Shown in pieces: positions 28,983 to 39,548 of a DNA stretch of 64,000 nt. This stretch comes from Ensifer sp. USDA 6670 (GTDB lineage: Bacteria; Pseudomonadota; Alphaproteobacteria; Rhizobiales; Rhizobiaceae). The position numbers and the translations under genes were made by a program. How positions within the stretch are numbered: position 1 is the first letter of the stretch; the number at the start of each line of letters is the position of its first letter. The notes below the pieces were generated by a model. It worked only from the letters and a program-made list of their open reading frames with translations. It searched no databases and had not been told where the DNA came from. The DNA is taken from assembly GCA_000421085.1 (NCBI GenBank), contig ATWE01000009.1:62001-126000 (forward strand), given 5' to 3'.

Positions 28983-31900
28983 TTGAGCGATAGCCCCTGG
29001 CTCTTCGTTTGACGCTGCGTCTCGGCCTGCTTCAGTGCCTCTGTCGTGCGTTCATGCGCGGCAAGCTGCTGGACTGTTCGCATAGAATTCCACGCGCTCC
29101 GGACCTCAGCCTTATGGTCGGCTGTCATGCCTGCCGTCACGGTGTCGAAGGCCTTGCCACTCGTGTCTTTCGCGGCAAGCGGCAGGAAAGTCCGTTCTCC
29201 GAAGCGCTCGGCAACGGCCCTGGCGAAACCTTCGAGCTCGGTCTTCACCATTTTGTCGGCCAGCGCATATTCGAGGCCGGCCGGGAGGTCGTTGCGATCG
29301 ATCGCGTCGCGCACGCGTTCGAGGGTTTGGTTCGCCGCTGGAGAGAGCGCCGGAATGTCGACAGAGACCTTGAGACGAACCGAGCGTTCCTCCGTCTCAT
29401 ATCTGATTTCGGCCTCGGACCGCTCACGAAGGTAGCGGTCAAGATTTCGGGCGAGCGCCGGCACATTGGCTATGGCTGTTTCTCGATCCTGTTTGTCGGC
29501 GCGGCTGGCGAGAAGACCGGTCTTGCCCTTTAGAGCACCGAAGCTTTCTGGCTCGCCATTGATCCGAGCAAGCGTGGACTGAGCGACCGACCGGTCCTTG
29601 AGCATGGCATCCACGTTGATTGCCCTGAAGGCCGCATCCGGCTGCGCGTAGACGAGATGAAAGCGGGTCGAGACGTCCTCCCATTGCTTCTTGAGGCCTG
29701 GATCGGCCGCGAGCCTGTCCTCCACGGCCTGCTCGAGCGATTTCGGGAAGGTGGTGATGCCTGACACCATGGGCTTGGCCTCCGTGACCGTGTTCGGGGT
29801 GGATTGCTTGTTGCTGCGGCGAACCAGTCCGAGTGCCGCTCCGGTTGCGGCCAGACGGGCGCCGAGATCGACCAGCTTCTGTTTCTGCCGAACCATCCAT
29901 TCGAGCCGGTCGCGAACCAGGGTTCGGGCGACCTTGACAAGATCGAGGCCACGAGCCTCTGCAAACCGGAGTGCCTGGCGGTAGAAGGGACCGCCCGCAT
30001 AATCGAGGGTCGTCTCCTTTTCATTTTTCCGCGACAGGATCGGGATCAGACCGCCCGCTTTGGCGAAGGACCGTTGACCATAGTAGACGCCGAGATCCTC
30101 TCGATGACGGGTCATGGCGACATAGGTCAGATGCCGGTCCAGTGAGAGCGACGCGAGCACCTTGACGCGATCGACAGTCGCGCCCTGGCTCTTGTGGATC
30201 GTCGTAGCGTACCCAAGATCGAGGTCGTTGTAGAAGCGCTGTTCGACCGTCACCTGACGGCGATGCTCGCCTTCACCAATCTCCGCAACGATGCGGCCAG
30301 AGGCAGCCTCGAGAACCCGCGCCAACATGCCGTTCTTCACGCCGAGCGAGCTCTCATTCCTCAAGAAAACGATCTGATCGCCCGCTGCAAAGTTGCGGTC
30401 GCCATCGGCAGTCTTGAACGTGGCTCCCTCATCGAGGATCCTGCGCTCGAGAAGTTTGATCCGCGCCCTCTGGTTCAGCATTCGAACGTCACGACGCAGA
30501 TGGGCAAGGATCAGCGACGTTTTCGCAGGATCATAATCGCGGTCCCAAGCGGCAATGAGATTGTCGACGGCATCCGCTTTCAGATCGGATCCAATCACCT
30601 TGCCATTGGCGCGGTAGGCATCGACCGCCTTGCCTACTTTGCCTCGCGCCAGATCGAGCGCGGCATCGCGCATCCATTGCTCGCGTTGGCGATAGATGGT
30701 CTCGAGTTCGGCGTATCCGATACGATCGGCGATGGCGCGGAAGGCGGCTCCCGCTTCGATGGGTTGGAGTTGCTCCGGATCGCCCACAAGAACGAGCTTG
30801 GCGCCCGCCTTCGTCGCCATTTCGACGAGCAGGGCCATCTGCCGCGACGAGACCATGCCTGCCTCGTCGAGCACGAATACCGTCTTGGCGTCGAGCTGAT
30901 TGCGCCCTTCGTTCCACCGGAGCTCCCAGGACGATAACGTGCGCGAGGCGATGCCAGCTTCTTTCTCCAGCCCCTCGGCCGCCTTGCCGGCGAGCGCGCC
31001 ACCGACGACACGATAGCCGGCCGCTTCCCACGCCTCGCGCGCCGCCTTCATCATCGTCGTCTTGCCCGCCCCGGCGCGGCCGATCACCGCGGCGATCCGT
31101 TCGGCTCCTGCGAGATGCTCGATCGCCGCCTGCTGTTCATCCGACAGACGGTCATGACGGGCAAGGGTCGCCGAGAGTACGGCGTCTCGGACGCCATGCG
31201 ACGACCGCTGCGACAGCCAGATGGCGCGATTGGCCATCTCGGCTTCCAGACGGATCATTTCGCGCGTGGTATATTTTGCCGGCGCCCGCAGACCCGTCGC
31301 AAAGTCTATCCGCTCTCGCTCGATCCGAAGCGTCCGTGGGCTCTGCAGGATGCCCAGCATCAGGCGTTCGAACAGGCTGGCGTCGTCGATATAGCGGTGC
31401 AGGATCTTCGCCACGTCCCGCTCATCGAAGACGCTCTTTTCTCGCATGATGAGGTCGAGTACGATCTCCGGAGAACGTTCGATGCGCCGGGCATTTTCCG
31501 TTCGCCGTTTCTCCTGCTGCGTCAACCGCTCGAGCGAAACAGTCTCCGTGGTGCCGGCTGACTTTCGCTCGATCGCTTTCGCGCCGACGCCCAGGTGGAT
31601 GGTCGGCTCGAGATCGATCCCTTGCTTTTCGAAGGAGCGGCCATCGACACGAATGTCGAGTCCTGCCTGAGCCAGGTGCCGGTTCTGGCACGCAAACCAA
31701 CCATCGCGGAAACTGTTGAAGTCGTCGGCGCTTCCGGCCCAAAGTTCGTACACCATCTTGCCGGAACCGTTGCGAAGAGCATTGCCATCCGGCCCAATCA
31801 CGGCAACCTTCTTGGCACCGAAACCGTCCTCGGTCATCGGCCGTAGCGTCGTCATGAGATGAACGTGCGGATTGCCCGGGGCGTCGTGATAGACCCAGTC

Positions 31901-32290
31901 AGCCACCATTCCCTTCGAGATTATGTGCCGCTCGACGAAATCCCGGACGAGAGCAATGTTCTGCTCGGCCGTCAGTTCGATCGGAAGCGCGATGGTGACG
32001 TCCTTGGCGAGTTGCGCATCCGCGCGCTTCTCGAAGCCCTCGACCTTGTTCCAGAAGGCTTCGGACGCCCCCGAAGCTGAGCGATCCGCAATCATCGTGC
32101 GCAGCCATTCAGGGGCATCGGCCGGGACGGCAAACTCCTCATGGAGCAGTCCCTGCTTGCTTGTGTAGTCGATGGTGCGCGCCTCGCGCTCGTACTCCAT
32201 CCTGGCGCAGTGCCGGTAGGCCGCCGACAGCACAGCGCTGCGGCCGGAACCGCGGGCGACGACGCTGACGGAGAAATGGGGGACGGCCAA
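28979..32290 (-). CDS. traA: TraA, MOB-Q relaxase with RecD-type helicase domain
   Basis: This 1103-residue protein joins an N-terminal MobA/MobL relaxase (HARM-like AAYRHC region, Tyr near residue 22, and metal-binding HVHLMTTLR) to an ATP-driven helicase. The helicase has Walker [12 protein letters not shown] near residue 405, Walker [13 protein letters not shown], and a C-terminal UvrD-like [14 protein letters not shown] motif. It should nick oriT, stay bound to the 5' end and unwind the DNA. The gene starts about 80 bases from oriT and reads away from it, then overlaps traF. Length matches Ti-plasmid TraA. Confidence 0.95.
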   Translation of the reverse strand: MAVPHFSVSVVARGSGRSAVLSAAYRHCARMEYEREARTIDYTSKQGLLHEEFAVPADAPEWLRTMIADRSASGASEAFWNKVEGFEKRADAQLAKDVTIALPIELTAEQNIALVRDFVERHIISKGMVADWVYHDAPGNPHVHLMTTLRPMTEDGFGAKKVAVIGPDGNALRNGSGKMVYELWAGSADDFNSFRDGWFACQNRHLAQAGLDIRVDGRSFEKQGIDLEPTIHLGVGAKAIERKSAGTTETVSLERLTQQEKRRTENARRIERSPEIVLDLIMREKSVFDERDVAKILHRYIDDASLFERLMLGILQSPRTLRIERERIDFATGLRAPAKYTTREMIRLEAEMANRAIWLSQRSSHGVRDAVLSATLARHDRLSDEQQAAIEHLAGAERIAAVIGRAGAGKTTMMKAAREAWEAAGYRVVGGALAGKAAEGLEKEAGIASRTLSSWELRWNEGRNQLDAKTVFVLDEAGMVSSRQMALLVEMATKAGAKLVLVGDPEQLQPIEAGAAFRAIADRIGYAELETIYRQREQWMRDAALDLARGKVGKAVDAYRANGKVIGSDLKADAVDNLIAAWDRDYDPAKTSLILAHLRRDVRMLNQRARIKLLERRILDEGATFKTADGDRNFAAGDQIVFLRNESSLGVKNGMLARVLEAASGRIVAEIGEGEHRRQVTVEQRFYNDLDLGYATTIHKSQGATVDRVKVLASLSLDRHLTYVAMTRHREDLGVYYGQRSFAKAGGLIPILSRKNEKETTLDYAGGPFYRQALRFAEARGLDLVKVARTLVRDRLEWMVRQKQKLVDLGARLAATGAALGLVRRSNKQSTPNTVTEAKPMVSGITTFPKSLEQAVEDRLAADPGLKKQWEDVSTRFHLVYAQPDAAFRAINVDAMLKDRSVAQSTLARINGEPESFGALKGKTGLLASRADKQDRETAIANVPALARNLDRYLRERSEAEIRYETEERSVRLKVSVDIPALSPAANQTLERVRDAIDRNDLPAGLEYALADKMVKTELEGFARAVAERFGERTFLPLAAKDTSGKAFDTVTAGMTADHKAEVRSAWNSMRTVQQLAAHERTTEALKQAETQRQTKSQGLSLK

Positions 32291-32368
32291 GGCAGAATTC
32301 TTTCCCGGTTGCGAACGAAATCAACTGGTTCGTCGAAAGCGGCGGCCCCGCCAGGGCCGAAAGCCAAG

Positions 32369-32402
32369 ACGTCGCGCCAGCGACGTATAATTGCGCCCTT
32401 GG
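32369..32402. other. oriT core with nick region
   Basis: An inverted repeat, ACGTCGC-GCCA-GCGACGT, is followed by ATAATTGCGCCCTTGG. The latter resembles the RSF1010/Ti nick region (TAAGTGCGCCCT), with the likely nick just before CCCTT. It sits between divergent traA and traC as in Ti plasmids. Confidence 0.85.
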
Positions 32403-32458
32403 AAGCCGCTCCCTCGGAACGGCCGGGATCATCCGCGAAAGCATCGCCGTTGGCGATT

Positions 32459-32470
32459 GTAGGATTCACA
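32459..32470. promoter_or_regulatory. GTAGGATTCACA motif between oriT and traC
   Basis: TTGTAGGATTC (32457-32467) repeats the left half of the palindrome before traI. The 11-base TAGGATTCACA form recurs at 35457-35467 and, on the other strand, at 13441-13451. It may be a TraR-type or other shared regulatory site. Confidence 0.4.
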
Positions 32471-32545
32471 GTAGTGCGTCCCGCACGCCCGTCCGGGAGA
32501 CTGGGTTCGAAAGACAGACTTTCTCACCCATGGAGACGAACGGAA

Positions 32546-32827
32546 ATGAAAAAGCCCTCCTCGAAAATCCGTGAAGAAATCGCCAGACTGCAGGAACAGT
32601 TGAAGCACGCCGAAACACGCGAAGCCGAGCGCATCGGGCGGATCGCGCTGAAGGCAGGGCTGGGCGAGATCGAAGTCGACGAGGCAGCGCTTCAGGCGGC
32701 GCTCCAGGACGTGATCAAAGGGTTTCGCGCAGGCAAGGCGGGAACGACCGGAAAGGGGAGGGGAGAGACTGCGGAAGGCGCGCCGGTCTCGTCTGGCGCG
32801 GCTCAGGGCGGCGGTGGCGAGGCTTGA
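32546..32827 (+). CDS. traC: TraC, conjugal transfer protein
   Basis: The 93-residue basic protein reads [39 protein letters not shown], the ribbon-helix/coiled form of rhizobial TraC. It is assumed to help relaxase processing at oriT as an accessory DNA-binding factor. First gene of traCDG, reading away from oriT. An ACGGAA site precedes the ATG. Confidence 0.85.
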   Translation: MKKPSSKIREEIARLQEQLKHAETREAERIGRIALKAGLGEIEVDEAALQAALQDVIKGFRAGKAGTTGKGRGETAEGAPVSSGAAQGGGGEA

Positions 32828-32831
32828 GCGA

Positions 32832-33047
32832 ATGCTGCGCATGACGACAACGGAGGCGCGGAAGAAAGATACGCGCGACAAGGTCGAGCTTGGCGGCCTG
32901 ATTGTGAAAGCGGGCCTTCGCTACGAGAAGCGCGCGCTTCTCCTCGGCGCTCTGATCGACATTCGCCGGCGGCTCAACACCGACGAAACGGAACGGAAGC
33001 GGCTGACCTCTATTGGCGAGGAAGCCTTCGGCAATGACGGCGAATAG
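32832..33047 (+). CDS. traD: TraD, small conjugal transfer protein
   Basis: This 71-residue protein has the TraD core [32 protein letters not shown]. It is thought to act next to TraG at the coupling complex; it is unrelated to F-plasmid TraD. Start may be 32832 or the ATG nine bases later. The 3' end overlaps traG by 14 bases. Confidence 0.85.
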   Translation: MLRMTTTEARKKDTRDKVELGGLIVKAGLRYEKRALLLGALIDIRRRLNTDETERKRLTSIGEEAFGNDGE

Positions 33048-34965
33048 GATCATGCTCGTCATCGTGCCGGTTGGGCTGATGGTCGGCGCCGTCTTCGCAA
33101 TGACCGGGATAGAGACCTGGCTGGCCGGCTTTGGAAAAACCGAAGCGGCAAAGCTTACGTTGGGGCGAGCCGGAATTGCTGCGCCTTACGTCGCCTCAGC
33201 CGCCGTTGGCGTCATCTTCCTGTTCGCATCTGCTGGATCTGCGAGCATCCGCTTCGCTGGTTGGGGCGTTGTTGCCGGCGGCGGCGCGACGGTTTTGATT
33301 GCGGCCCTCCGGGAAGTAATCCGCCTCTCGCGGTTCTCCGGACAAGCGCCAACGGATAAGTCGCTCTTCTCATATGCCGATCCTGCCACAATGATTGGCG
33401 TGATGGCTGCGGTGATGGCCACGTGCTTCGCGATGCGCGTCGGGCTTGTTGGCGATGGGGCGTTCGCCAGCTCCGAGCCGAAACGCATCCGGGGCAAACG
33501 CGCACTCCATGGAGAGGCGAGCTGGATGAAGCTGAAGGAGGCGGAGACGCTCTTCCCTGACGCGGGCGGGATCGTCATCGGCGAGCGTTACCGCGTCGAC
33601 CGGGACAGCACCGCAGCGCTTTCGTTCCGGGCTGATCGGCCCGAGACGTGGGGCGCGGGTGGGAAGACGCCGCTGCTCTGCTTCGACGGTTCGTTTGGAT
33701 CGTCGCATGGCATCGTGTTCGCGGGTTCCGGCGGTTTCAAGACGACGTCGGTGACGATACCGACCGCCCTCAAATGGGGCGGCTCGCTCGTTGTCCTCGA
33801 CCCTTCGAACGAAGTCGCGCCGATGGTCTCGGACCACCGCGGCAAGGCCGGACGTGATGTTCATGTGCTCGATCCTAAAGATCCGGAGACGGGCCTGAAC
33901 GTGCTCGACTGGATCGGCCGGTACGGAGGCACGAAAGAAGAGGACATCGCGGCGGTCGCTTCATGGATCATGAGCGATAGCGGCCGGGCGACTGGGGTCC
34001 AGGACGACTTCTTCCGGGCGTCAAGTCTGCAACTGCTGACCGCCATGATCGCTGATGTCTGCCTCTCGGGCCACACGGTAAAGGAAAACCAAACGCTCCG
34101 CCAGGTTCGCCAGAACCTCGCGGAGCCGGAGCCGAAATTGCGCGAGCGACTGGAGAAGATCCATGCCAACTCCAACTCGAATTTCGTGAAGGAGAATGTC
34201 GCGGCGTTCGTGAACATGACGCCGGAGACCTTCAGCGGCGTCTACGCCAACGCGGTGAAGGAGACCCACTGGCTCTCCTATCCGAACTATGCCGCGCTGG
34301 TCTCGGGCTCGAAATTTTCGACCGACGATATCGCGAGCGGCACCCTCGATGTGTTCATCAACATCGACCTGAAGACGCTGGAGACGCATTCCGGTCTTGC
34401 GCGCGTGATCATCGGCTCTTTCCTCAACGCAATCTACAACCGCGATGGCAAGGTGAAGGGACTCGCCCTCTTCCTTCTCGATGAGGTGGCACGCCTCGGC
34501 TACATGCGCATCCTCGAAACCGCCCGAGATGCCGGCCGCAAGTACGGCATCTCGCTTACGATGATTTATCAGTCGATCGGCCAGATGCGAGAGGCGTATG
34601 GCGGTCGCGACGCTGCGAGCAAATGGTTCGAAAGCGCGAGCTGGATCTCGTTCGCCGCGATCAACGATCCGGACACGGCGGACTACATCTCGAAGCGCTG
34701 CGGCCTGACCACGGTCGAGATCGACCAAGTCAGCCGCCATTTCCAATCGAAGGGATCGTCGCGGACGCGCTCGAAGCAGCTCGCGGCCAGACCACTGATC
34801 CAGCCACACGAAGTGCTTCGCATGCGCGCCGATGAGCAAATCGTGTTCACGGCCGGCAACGCGCCGCTTCGGTGCGGACGCGCGATCTGGTTCCGGCGTG
34901 AAGACATGAAGGCCTCTGTCGGCACCAACAGGTTTTACAAGATCGAAAAAACGATTGAAGCCTAA
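33034..34965 (+). CDS. traG: TraG, type IV coupling protein
   Basis: This 643-residue VirD4-type ATPase has two or three N-terminal membrane segments (residues 1-140). Walker A is [15 protein letters not shown] near residue 230 and Walker B is [14 protein letters not shown] near 485. It links the TraA-DNA complex to the trb channel. It ends traCDG. The gene is complete. Confidence 0.95.
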   Translation: MTANRIMLVIVPVGLMVGAVFAMTGIETWLAGFGKTEAAKLTLGRAGIAAPYVASAAVGVIFLFASAGSASIRFAGWGVVAGGGATVLIAALREVIRLSRFSGQAPTDKSLFSYADPATMIGVMAAVMATCFAMRVGLVGDGAFASSEPKRIRGKRALHGEASWMKLKEAETLFPDAGGIVIGERYRVDRDSTAALSFRADRPETWGAGGKTPLLCFDGSFGSSHGIVFAGSGGFKTTSVTIPTALKWGGSLVVLDPSNEVAPMVSDHRGKAGRDVHVLDPKDPETGLNVLDWIGRYGGTKEEDIAAVASWIMSDSGRATGVQDDFFRASSLQLLTAMIADVCLSGHTVKENQTLRQVRQNLAEPEPKLRERLEKIHANSNSNFVKENVAAFVNMTPETFSGVYANAVKETHWLSYPNYAALVSGSKFSTDDIASGTLDVFINIDLKTLETHSGLARVIIGSFLNAIYNRDGKVKGLALFLLDEVARLGYMRILETARDAGRKYGISLTMIYQSIGQMREAYGGRDAASKWFESASWISFAAINDPDTADYISKRCGLTTVEIDQVSRHFQSKGSSRTRSKQLAARPLIQPHEVLRMRADEQIVFTAGNAPLRCGRAIWFRREDMKASVGTNRFYKIEKTIEA

Positions 34966-35510
34966 CGGATTCAGCTGGCGCGCAGTGCAACGAGCAGGGC
35001 TGACGCAGAACAATGAAGAGTATCGGAGAAATCAGCGTGAGCGTCTGCACAACGGGCGGGATTTCGGGAATTCTCGTCGTGCGAGGGGCGGGAAACAGAG
35101 CAGCCGCAGGAGCGTCAACATAGTGGCCCAAAGGCGAGGCGGGACCGACTGCTACCGCCCCCCGCACACTGTTTTTCTAGCCCACGTCGCCCTACTGAGG
35201 TTGCTCGTATACGCCGATGAACCCGAGTCCGACGTAGAACCGAGTCCTGAAAGGACGCGACCGCTTGCCACTCCGATGGCCACCAGAGCTCTCGGCTGTC
35301 TCCGGACTTGGTGAGGCATGCCGCTTGCTGCGCGAGAACCGTTATCCGACGGGGCGGAGACCGCGTGCGGTCCTCGGTCGCTGCGCGACCAGAGCCGTGC
35401 GCGATCGGCGCCTCGCCCATGCACCATTCTTCACGAAAATGAATCGGTTGCACTCGTAGGATTCACATATGTCATTGGACGTGCCGATCGCCCTTGGCGA
35501 TGATTCCGGC
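34966..35510. other. Intergenic gap downstream of traG
   Basis: No gene is convincing. The stretch 35230-35400 includes open frames on both strands, but none has a family signature. A third copy of the GTAGGATTCACA motif lies at 35456-35467, 44 bases before the WGR gene. Confidence 0.4.
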
Positions 35511-35777
35511 ATGATTTTGCAACCCTACTAGCTCTATGTCGAACGCACGGATCCATCCAAAAACATGGCGCGGTATTATGCCATGGAGATCGAGCAGACG
35601 ATGTTCGGAGAGGCCTGCTTGACCCGGCGATGGGGACGGATCGGAAAACGCGGGCAGGAGAAACAGCATGTTTTTGAGCGGGAGGAGGAAGCGGTTCTGC
35701 TGTTCCTCGACCTGTTGAAACGAAAACGTGCTCGCGGATATGTGCCAAGAACAGCGTTGCAGCACTCGCAAAACTGA
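35511..35777 (+). pseudogene. WGR-domain protein with an in-frame stop codon
   Basis: The frame starts MILQPY, has a TAG at 35529-35531, and goes on as LYVERTDPSKNMARYYAMEI through LTRRWGRIGKRGQEK and LLKRKRARGY. This is the full WGR domain of small rhizobial plasmid proteins. Homologues I recall have Gln at the stop position (CAG to TAG). Translation could restart at the ATG at 35565, giving a 70-residue protein that lacks the first beta strand. Function of single-domain WGR proteins is unknown; the domain binds nucleic acid in other proteins. Confidence 0.72.
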
Positions 35778-35839
35778 CCCGGCCGCCCGTGTAGTTTCCA
35801 TGAAAACTACGGCCGCTGAGGCGGTCACAGGCGCTTTGG

Positions 35840-36008
35840 TTACGCCGGTCCCAGTCGGTCTCGAACGAGGCCGCGATCTCGACGAAGAGAGGGATCTTGA
35901 CCGCGAGCTTCAGACCGAACTTTCCCTTGCGGAGGAAAGTGACTGACCACCTTACCCAGGACTTGAAGACGACGGCCCGGCACTGAGGAACTGAGCGAGC
36001 TGTTGCAT
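35840..36008 (-). pseudogene. Small accessory protein gene, frameshifted
   Basis: A strong AAAGGAGAAA site precedes an ATG at 36008 that reads MQQLAQFLSAG and stops after 18 codons. In another frame, the following bases read VVFKSWVRWSV then LRKGKFGLKLAVKIPLFVEIAASFETDWDRR, a coherent basic, partly amphipathic sequence. A one-base indel near 35975 links the two. Family not known to me. Confidence 0.45.
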
Positions 36009-36168
36009 TGTATTTTCTCCTTTGGAAATGCGGTCATCACGGGGATAGGAGAGGGACGCGCCGCCTGGGACGCGACCGTTCCCGGCGCGGCGGGGAGTGT
36101 CGAGTTGACTGCCGGAAGGCCGATCGATCCGGCTGGCCAGGCTCACCGAGATGGAGATAGTCCCTCCG

Positions 36169-36333
36169 TCAGAGCGGACGCTCGGCGCTTTCGCGGCCAT
36201 CTTGCTCGGCAGAGATCACCTCGCGTTCGGCTCGGGCGAGTACAAGTTCAGCCTTGATCTGCCGACGCTCACCGTCGCCGGCGGCGCTTCGCAGCTCGGC
36301 GCGCAGTTCTTCAATTTGCTGGTCGATGGTCAT
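36169..36333 (-). CDS. Small acidic helical protein
   Basis: The 54-residue protein reads MTIDQQIEELRAELRSAAGDGERRQIKAELVLARAEREVISAEQ: almost entirely one charged alpha helix, possibly a coiled coil. An AGGAG site lies nine bases before the ATG at 36333. Similar small genes accompany DUF736 genes on rhizobial plasmids. Function unknown. Confidence 0.65.
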   Translation of the reverse strand: MTIDQQIEELRAELRSAAGDGERRQIKAELVLARAEREVISAEQDGRESAERPL

Positions 36334-36592
36334 CGTCGTCATCTCCTGATGTTTGAGAAAGATGACGGCGCGGACGTGAGGAGAGGGCGGGGTCAAGGAG
36401 CGCGGTACGCGCCCGCGCCGCGGCGGGTGGGGAGCCGAAATGCGCGAGCATTTTGGGGGAATCGCGCGTCCTTGAGGCTGCCCTTTCACCACAGCAAAAT
36501 GACGCGATCTGAGCAGACTTTCCTACCTCGATTGGCGCCAAAAAGCCGGAAATCGGCTCGATGCCTGTTTCCGTCTTCTAAGACGAGGAGTT

Positions 36593-36612
36593 GGCCCCGC
36601 CTTGGCGGGGCC
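36593..36612 (-). terminator. Hairpin after the DUF736 gene
   Basis: GGCCCCGCC and GGCGGGGCC form a perfect 9-bp stem with a 2-base loop, ten bases after the stop. No T-run follows, so termination strength is uncertain. Confidence 0.5.
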
Positions 36613-36621
36613 CGTGGCTTC

Positions 36622-36939
36622 TTAGTCCCGGTTCGGGCGGGACCAGATCAGCTGGAAGCCGTCCTCGCCTTCGACTTCCGTCAGTGTTGCATAGATCGGA
36701 GCCGGGAAGCTCGGGTCGTCCAGCTTGACCGAGAGATAGTCGCGGTCGCTTTCGGTGGAGCGCTTCTGCCAGGCGGCGCCCAGTTCGACGGCACCCGCGT
36801 AGATGCGGAAGTGCGGGCCCTTGTCCGAGGGATTTTCGATGCGGGTGATGCGGGCCTTGACGTTGAGGGCGAGGGTGCGGATCGAGCCGGTGAAGCCATT
36901 TTCGGTAGTGGTGAAGGTGCCGATGGTAGCCATTGTCAT
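36622..36939 (-). CDS. DUF736 family protein
   Basis: The 105-residue protein reads [29 protein letters not shown] then [15 protein letters not shown] and [20 protein letters not shown], the complete DUF736 pattern. These proteins are common on alphaproteobacterial plasmids and integrative elements; the function is unknown, with a role in transfer suspected. Start at 36939 follows GAAAGGAA. Confidence 0.88.
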   Translation of the reverse strand: MTMATIGTFTTTENGFTGSIRTLALNVKARITRIENPSDKGPHFRIYAGAVELGAAWQKRSTESDRDYLSVKLDDPSFPAPIYATLTEVEGEDGFQLIWSRPNRD

Positions 36940-37397
36940 ATTCCTTTCGTTGTTTCGGGCCGCGCCCTTCGCGGCCTCGATGGCTGTCGCAGAGACCGGG
37001 GACGATCGGACCGCACCAGAAGGGCCGGAATGAAATGGAGGGCGGCCGGAAGGAACTTTGTTGTCGCGCGAGGAATGGCGGCGCCCCTGGGTCCGGCAGG
37101 GGAAGAAAGCTCTGGAGGCCGTTGCGGTAAGACGATCGAGGCGAAGCGCTCTCCGGTCAGACATGCCCCATCGAGCCCGTGAGAGGGAGCGCCGGCAACA
37201 ATGGGGGAAGGAACATGGCGATGGCGACCCGCACGCCATACGCTCGCATCTGTTCAAATGGCTTATTGGTGAAACCGCTTCGGGTGCCAGATGGTCTGCC
37301 CCGAACACCGGGGTATCGAGCTGCGCGGGAACGCCAGTTGTTTTGATCCATACGCGGGATGTCGTTGCAACTCGATTCGTTCTGCCCAAGAGGTTCC

Positions 37398-37574
37398 ATG
37401 CGCAAACAGACAAAGCCGTTCACTGTCGAAATCAAGCAGTCCCGCAAGCCGACATCGGACCTACAGAAGGCGTCGATCTGGGGCAAGTTGGACTTGAGAA
37501 CGGATGAAGATCTGCAGGTGAAGACCGAGCCGATGGTGGAGCCGACCATCGCCGTTCGCGGCGGCCAGTCCTGA
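37398..37574 (+). CDS. Small basic accessory protein
   Basis: The 58-residue protein reads [33 protein letters not shown]. The PFTVEIK...SIWG pattern recurs in small plasmid- and transposon-linked proteins of Rhizobiales, as far as I recall. AGAGG precedes the ATG at 37398. Function unknown. Confidence 0.6.
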   Translation: MRKQTKPFTVEIKQSRKPTSDLQKASIWGKLDLRTDEDLQVKTEPMVEPTIAVRGGQS

Positions 37575-37599
37575 TTACCTGTGAGCAGGGGCGGCACTA

Positions 37600-37836
37600 G
37601 CCTTCTTAAATCCACCTGCAGTCTTGGCTCTCCGCCGGCTGAAGATCGTGGAGATAGGCAACGGCACGCGGGGGCATGCGCCGCGGCCTGGAAGATCTCC
37701 CGCTTTTCGCCTTATATGGCGGTGAGCCGGCCCTGAAGTAGGACGCGTGATCCGGCCGCGGCTCGAGTTCCGGCGCAATGCAGAGATCGGCGCATAGGAA
37801 GCAGCTGCCAAGCTCGACATTTATCTGAACAGTCAA
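37600..37836 (-). pseudogene. Remnant of a second ArdC-like gene (C-terminal part)
   Basis: The frame holds VELGSCFLCADLCI followed by EPRPDHASYF and later AVAYLHDLQPAE. These correspond to AELLSAMICADLNL...EPRPDHARYI of the intact ArdC upstream and to the usual ArdC C-terminus. Frameshifts fall in between, and nothing of the N-terminal domain is left. It lies directly downstream of the intact copy. Confidence 0.6.
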
Positions 37837-37969
37837 GCTGTTTCACGCGGACTTTGCGGCGGTATTTGCCTGAAAATCCGCGCACTCGGATCGGTGAGGG
37901 CGCGTGAGACAGTTTCGAGGGGTGGTGCAGGCGCCTTGCGGATGCTCAACCGGTCGAATTTGAGGGCGC

Positions 37970-38893
37970 CTATGCGGCGCCCCGGACCTTGTGCTGACGA
38001 GCGCCGGTCTGCTGCGCGTGCATCCAATCAGCAATCTGCTGCGCCTTGCTGGCGGCGGTGAAGATTGCGCGCGAGTCGGAACGCAGCACCTTGAGCCAGG
38101 AGCCAATGTAGCGGGCATGATCGGGACGCGGCTCGACGCTGAGATTGAGATCGGCGCAGATCATTGCGCTCAAGAGCTCCGCCGTGCACTCCTCCATCGC
38201 GTAGGCGGCAGAGCCGAAGCGTCCGGAAAGGTCGCGGTCGAGGCGATGCTTGGCGCCGGAGGCGTGGCCGCATTCATGGAGCAGCACGGCATAGTAGGCG
38301 ACCGCGTCGCGGAAGCACGCGAACTCCGGCATCTGCACGTGATCGGTAGCCGGGCGGTAGTATGCCTGTGATCCGCCGTGCCGGATGTTAATACCAAGGG
38401 CCGCACAGAAGCGTTCGGCGCGCTCGATCCGCTCGGCCTCGGGCACCATTGGCACAGATGGCGGCGTATAGCCGTCAACCTGGGCGCAATTGAAGACGGT
38501 GTAGCCGCGGGCGAACAGACGCGGGGCGGGCTCATCACGATCCTCGTCGCCGTGTTGGGCGTCTGCCGCGTCACGATCGGTGGTCTTCCAGAACACGACC
38601 AGGTGGCCGCGCTCGCCCTTGCGAACCTGGGCGCCGAGCGCCTGCCATTGGCGGTAGGTACCCCAGAGGCCGGTGGGATAGCCGGCCGCGTGCGCCGCGG
38701 CCCAGAGCGCGAGGATGTTGACGCCGCGATAGGTGTTGCTTGAGGCGACGTTGATGGGCGTGGTGATGGCCGATCCGTCGTGATGCCAGGGCATGCGGTA
38801 GTCGCCGGCGCCGGCCTCGACGGCGGCGATGATGTGGCTGGTGACGCGCTCGTAGATATCCGTTGGCGTCTGGCGGTTGCGATCTGTGGTCAT
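37970..38893 (-). CDS. ardC: ArdC-type antirestriction protein
   Basis: The 307-residue protein has an N-terminal ssDNA-binding domain (residues 5-130, DIYERVTSHIIAAVEAG then PWH and NVASSNTYRGVN). A zincin-like metallopeptidase domain follows with HECGH at about residue 210. ArdC proteins protect incoming single-stranded plasmid DNA from host nucleases and restriction. A GGAGG site precedes the ATG at 38893. The start lies inside one arm of a 180-base nested inverted repeat. Confidence 0.88.
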   Translation of the reverse strand: MTTDRNRQTPTDIYERVTSHIIAAVEAGAGDYRMPWHHDGSAITTPINVASSNTYRGVNILALWAAAHAAGYPTGLWGTYRQWQALGAQVRKGERGHLVVFWKTTDRDAADAQHGDEDRDEPAPRLFARGYTVFNCAQVDGYTPPSVPMVPEAERIERAERFCAALGINIRHGGSQAYYRPATDHVQMPEFACFRDAVAYYAVLLHECGHASGAKHRLDRDLSGRFGSAAYAMEECTAELLSAMICADLNLSVEPRPDHARYIGSWLKVLRSDSRAIFTAASKAQQIADWMHAQQTGARQHKVRGAA

Positions 38894-39070
38894 GGGGTGC
38901 CTCCTTCAGCTCGCCCTCTCCGTCGAGGGCGAGGCGGCAGGGGCAGACGCGGGAGGCCGGCCCGTCACACCCTGTTCTCGGTGCTGGTGCGGAACAGGGT
39001 TGATGGGCTGGCAGCGTCTGCCACACCCGAGCCCTGCCTCGACGGGCGAGCTGAAGGAGGTGCCGACCAT
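38891..39070. repeat. Nested inverted repeat upstream of ardC
   Basis: Outer arms 38891-38950 and 39011-39070 share CCTCCTTCAGCTCGCCC exactly, then GTCGAGG and GGCAGACGC with small gaps. An inner stem pairs CCCTGTTC (38970-38977) with GAACAGGG (38992-38999). Both outer arms end in a ribosome binding site plus ATG, pointing outward. As single-stranded DNA it would fold into a long hairpin. Confidence 0.75.
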
Positions 39071-39107
39071 GATCGGCTCCCGGAACGGCCCGGATGATGC
39101 GCCACTC

Positions 39108-39548
39108 TCAGCCGGCGTCGTCTCGCGGCGCGCGCTTCAGGGAAACAACCCGGGCATTACCAGATCGGGCCAGCTCCTGCCGCAGACCCTCGATGACCGC
39201 ATCCCGTTCGGCGACCTGCAACTTTCGCACCCTGGATGTGCTGGGAAAACGTGCGGACGAGGCCGCGCAGTTCGGCGATCTCGGCGCCGCGCACGGCGCG
39301 CAGCTCGGCTTCGAGTGCGCGGACGCGCTTCTTGAGGGCCTTCGGGGAGGACCGCCGGTGACGCGCTTCGGCCGCCCGGAACTGGCGAGAAGACCAACCG
39401 CACGGTTCGCCGTCGCCCGGCTGACGCCGGCTTCGCGCGCCAGGTTGGAGACGGTGAGCGCGCCGTCTGTGGGCTCGGGGCGGCCGTCGAACAGCCGCGC
39501 CATCGCCGCCCACAACGCCGCCTCGCTCCTGGCGCCGGGCGCGCTCAT
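39108..39548 (-). pseudogene. Recombinase-accessory HTH protein with frame disturbance
   Basis: The N-terminal part (MSAPGARSEAALWAAMARLFDG...LAREAGVSRATANRAVGLL) is a helix-turn-helix. The final part (KLQVAERDAVIEGLRQELARS) is helical and in the same frame. Between them the coherent helix KKRVRALEAELRAVRGAEIAELRGLVRTF lies in another frame, so two compensating indels probably occurred. Its ATG overlaps (ATGA) the end of a recombinase-like fragment, an arrangement like TnpC-type helpers of Tn554-like tyrosine recombinases. That assignment is tentative. Confidence 0.45.

Noticed and set aside
34021-35013. 330-codon open frame antisense to traG
   Set aside because: Shadow of the coupling-protein gene.
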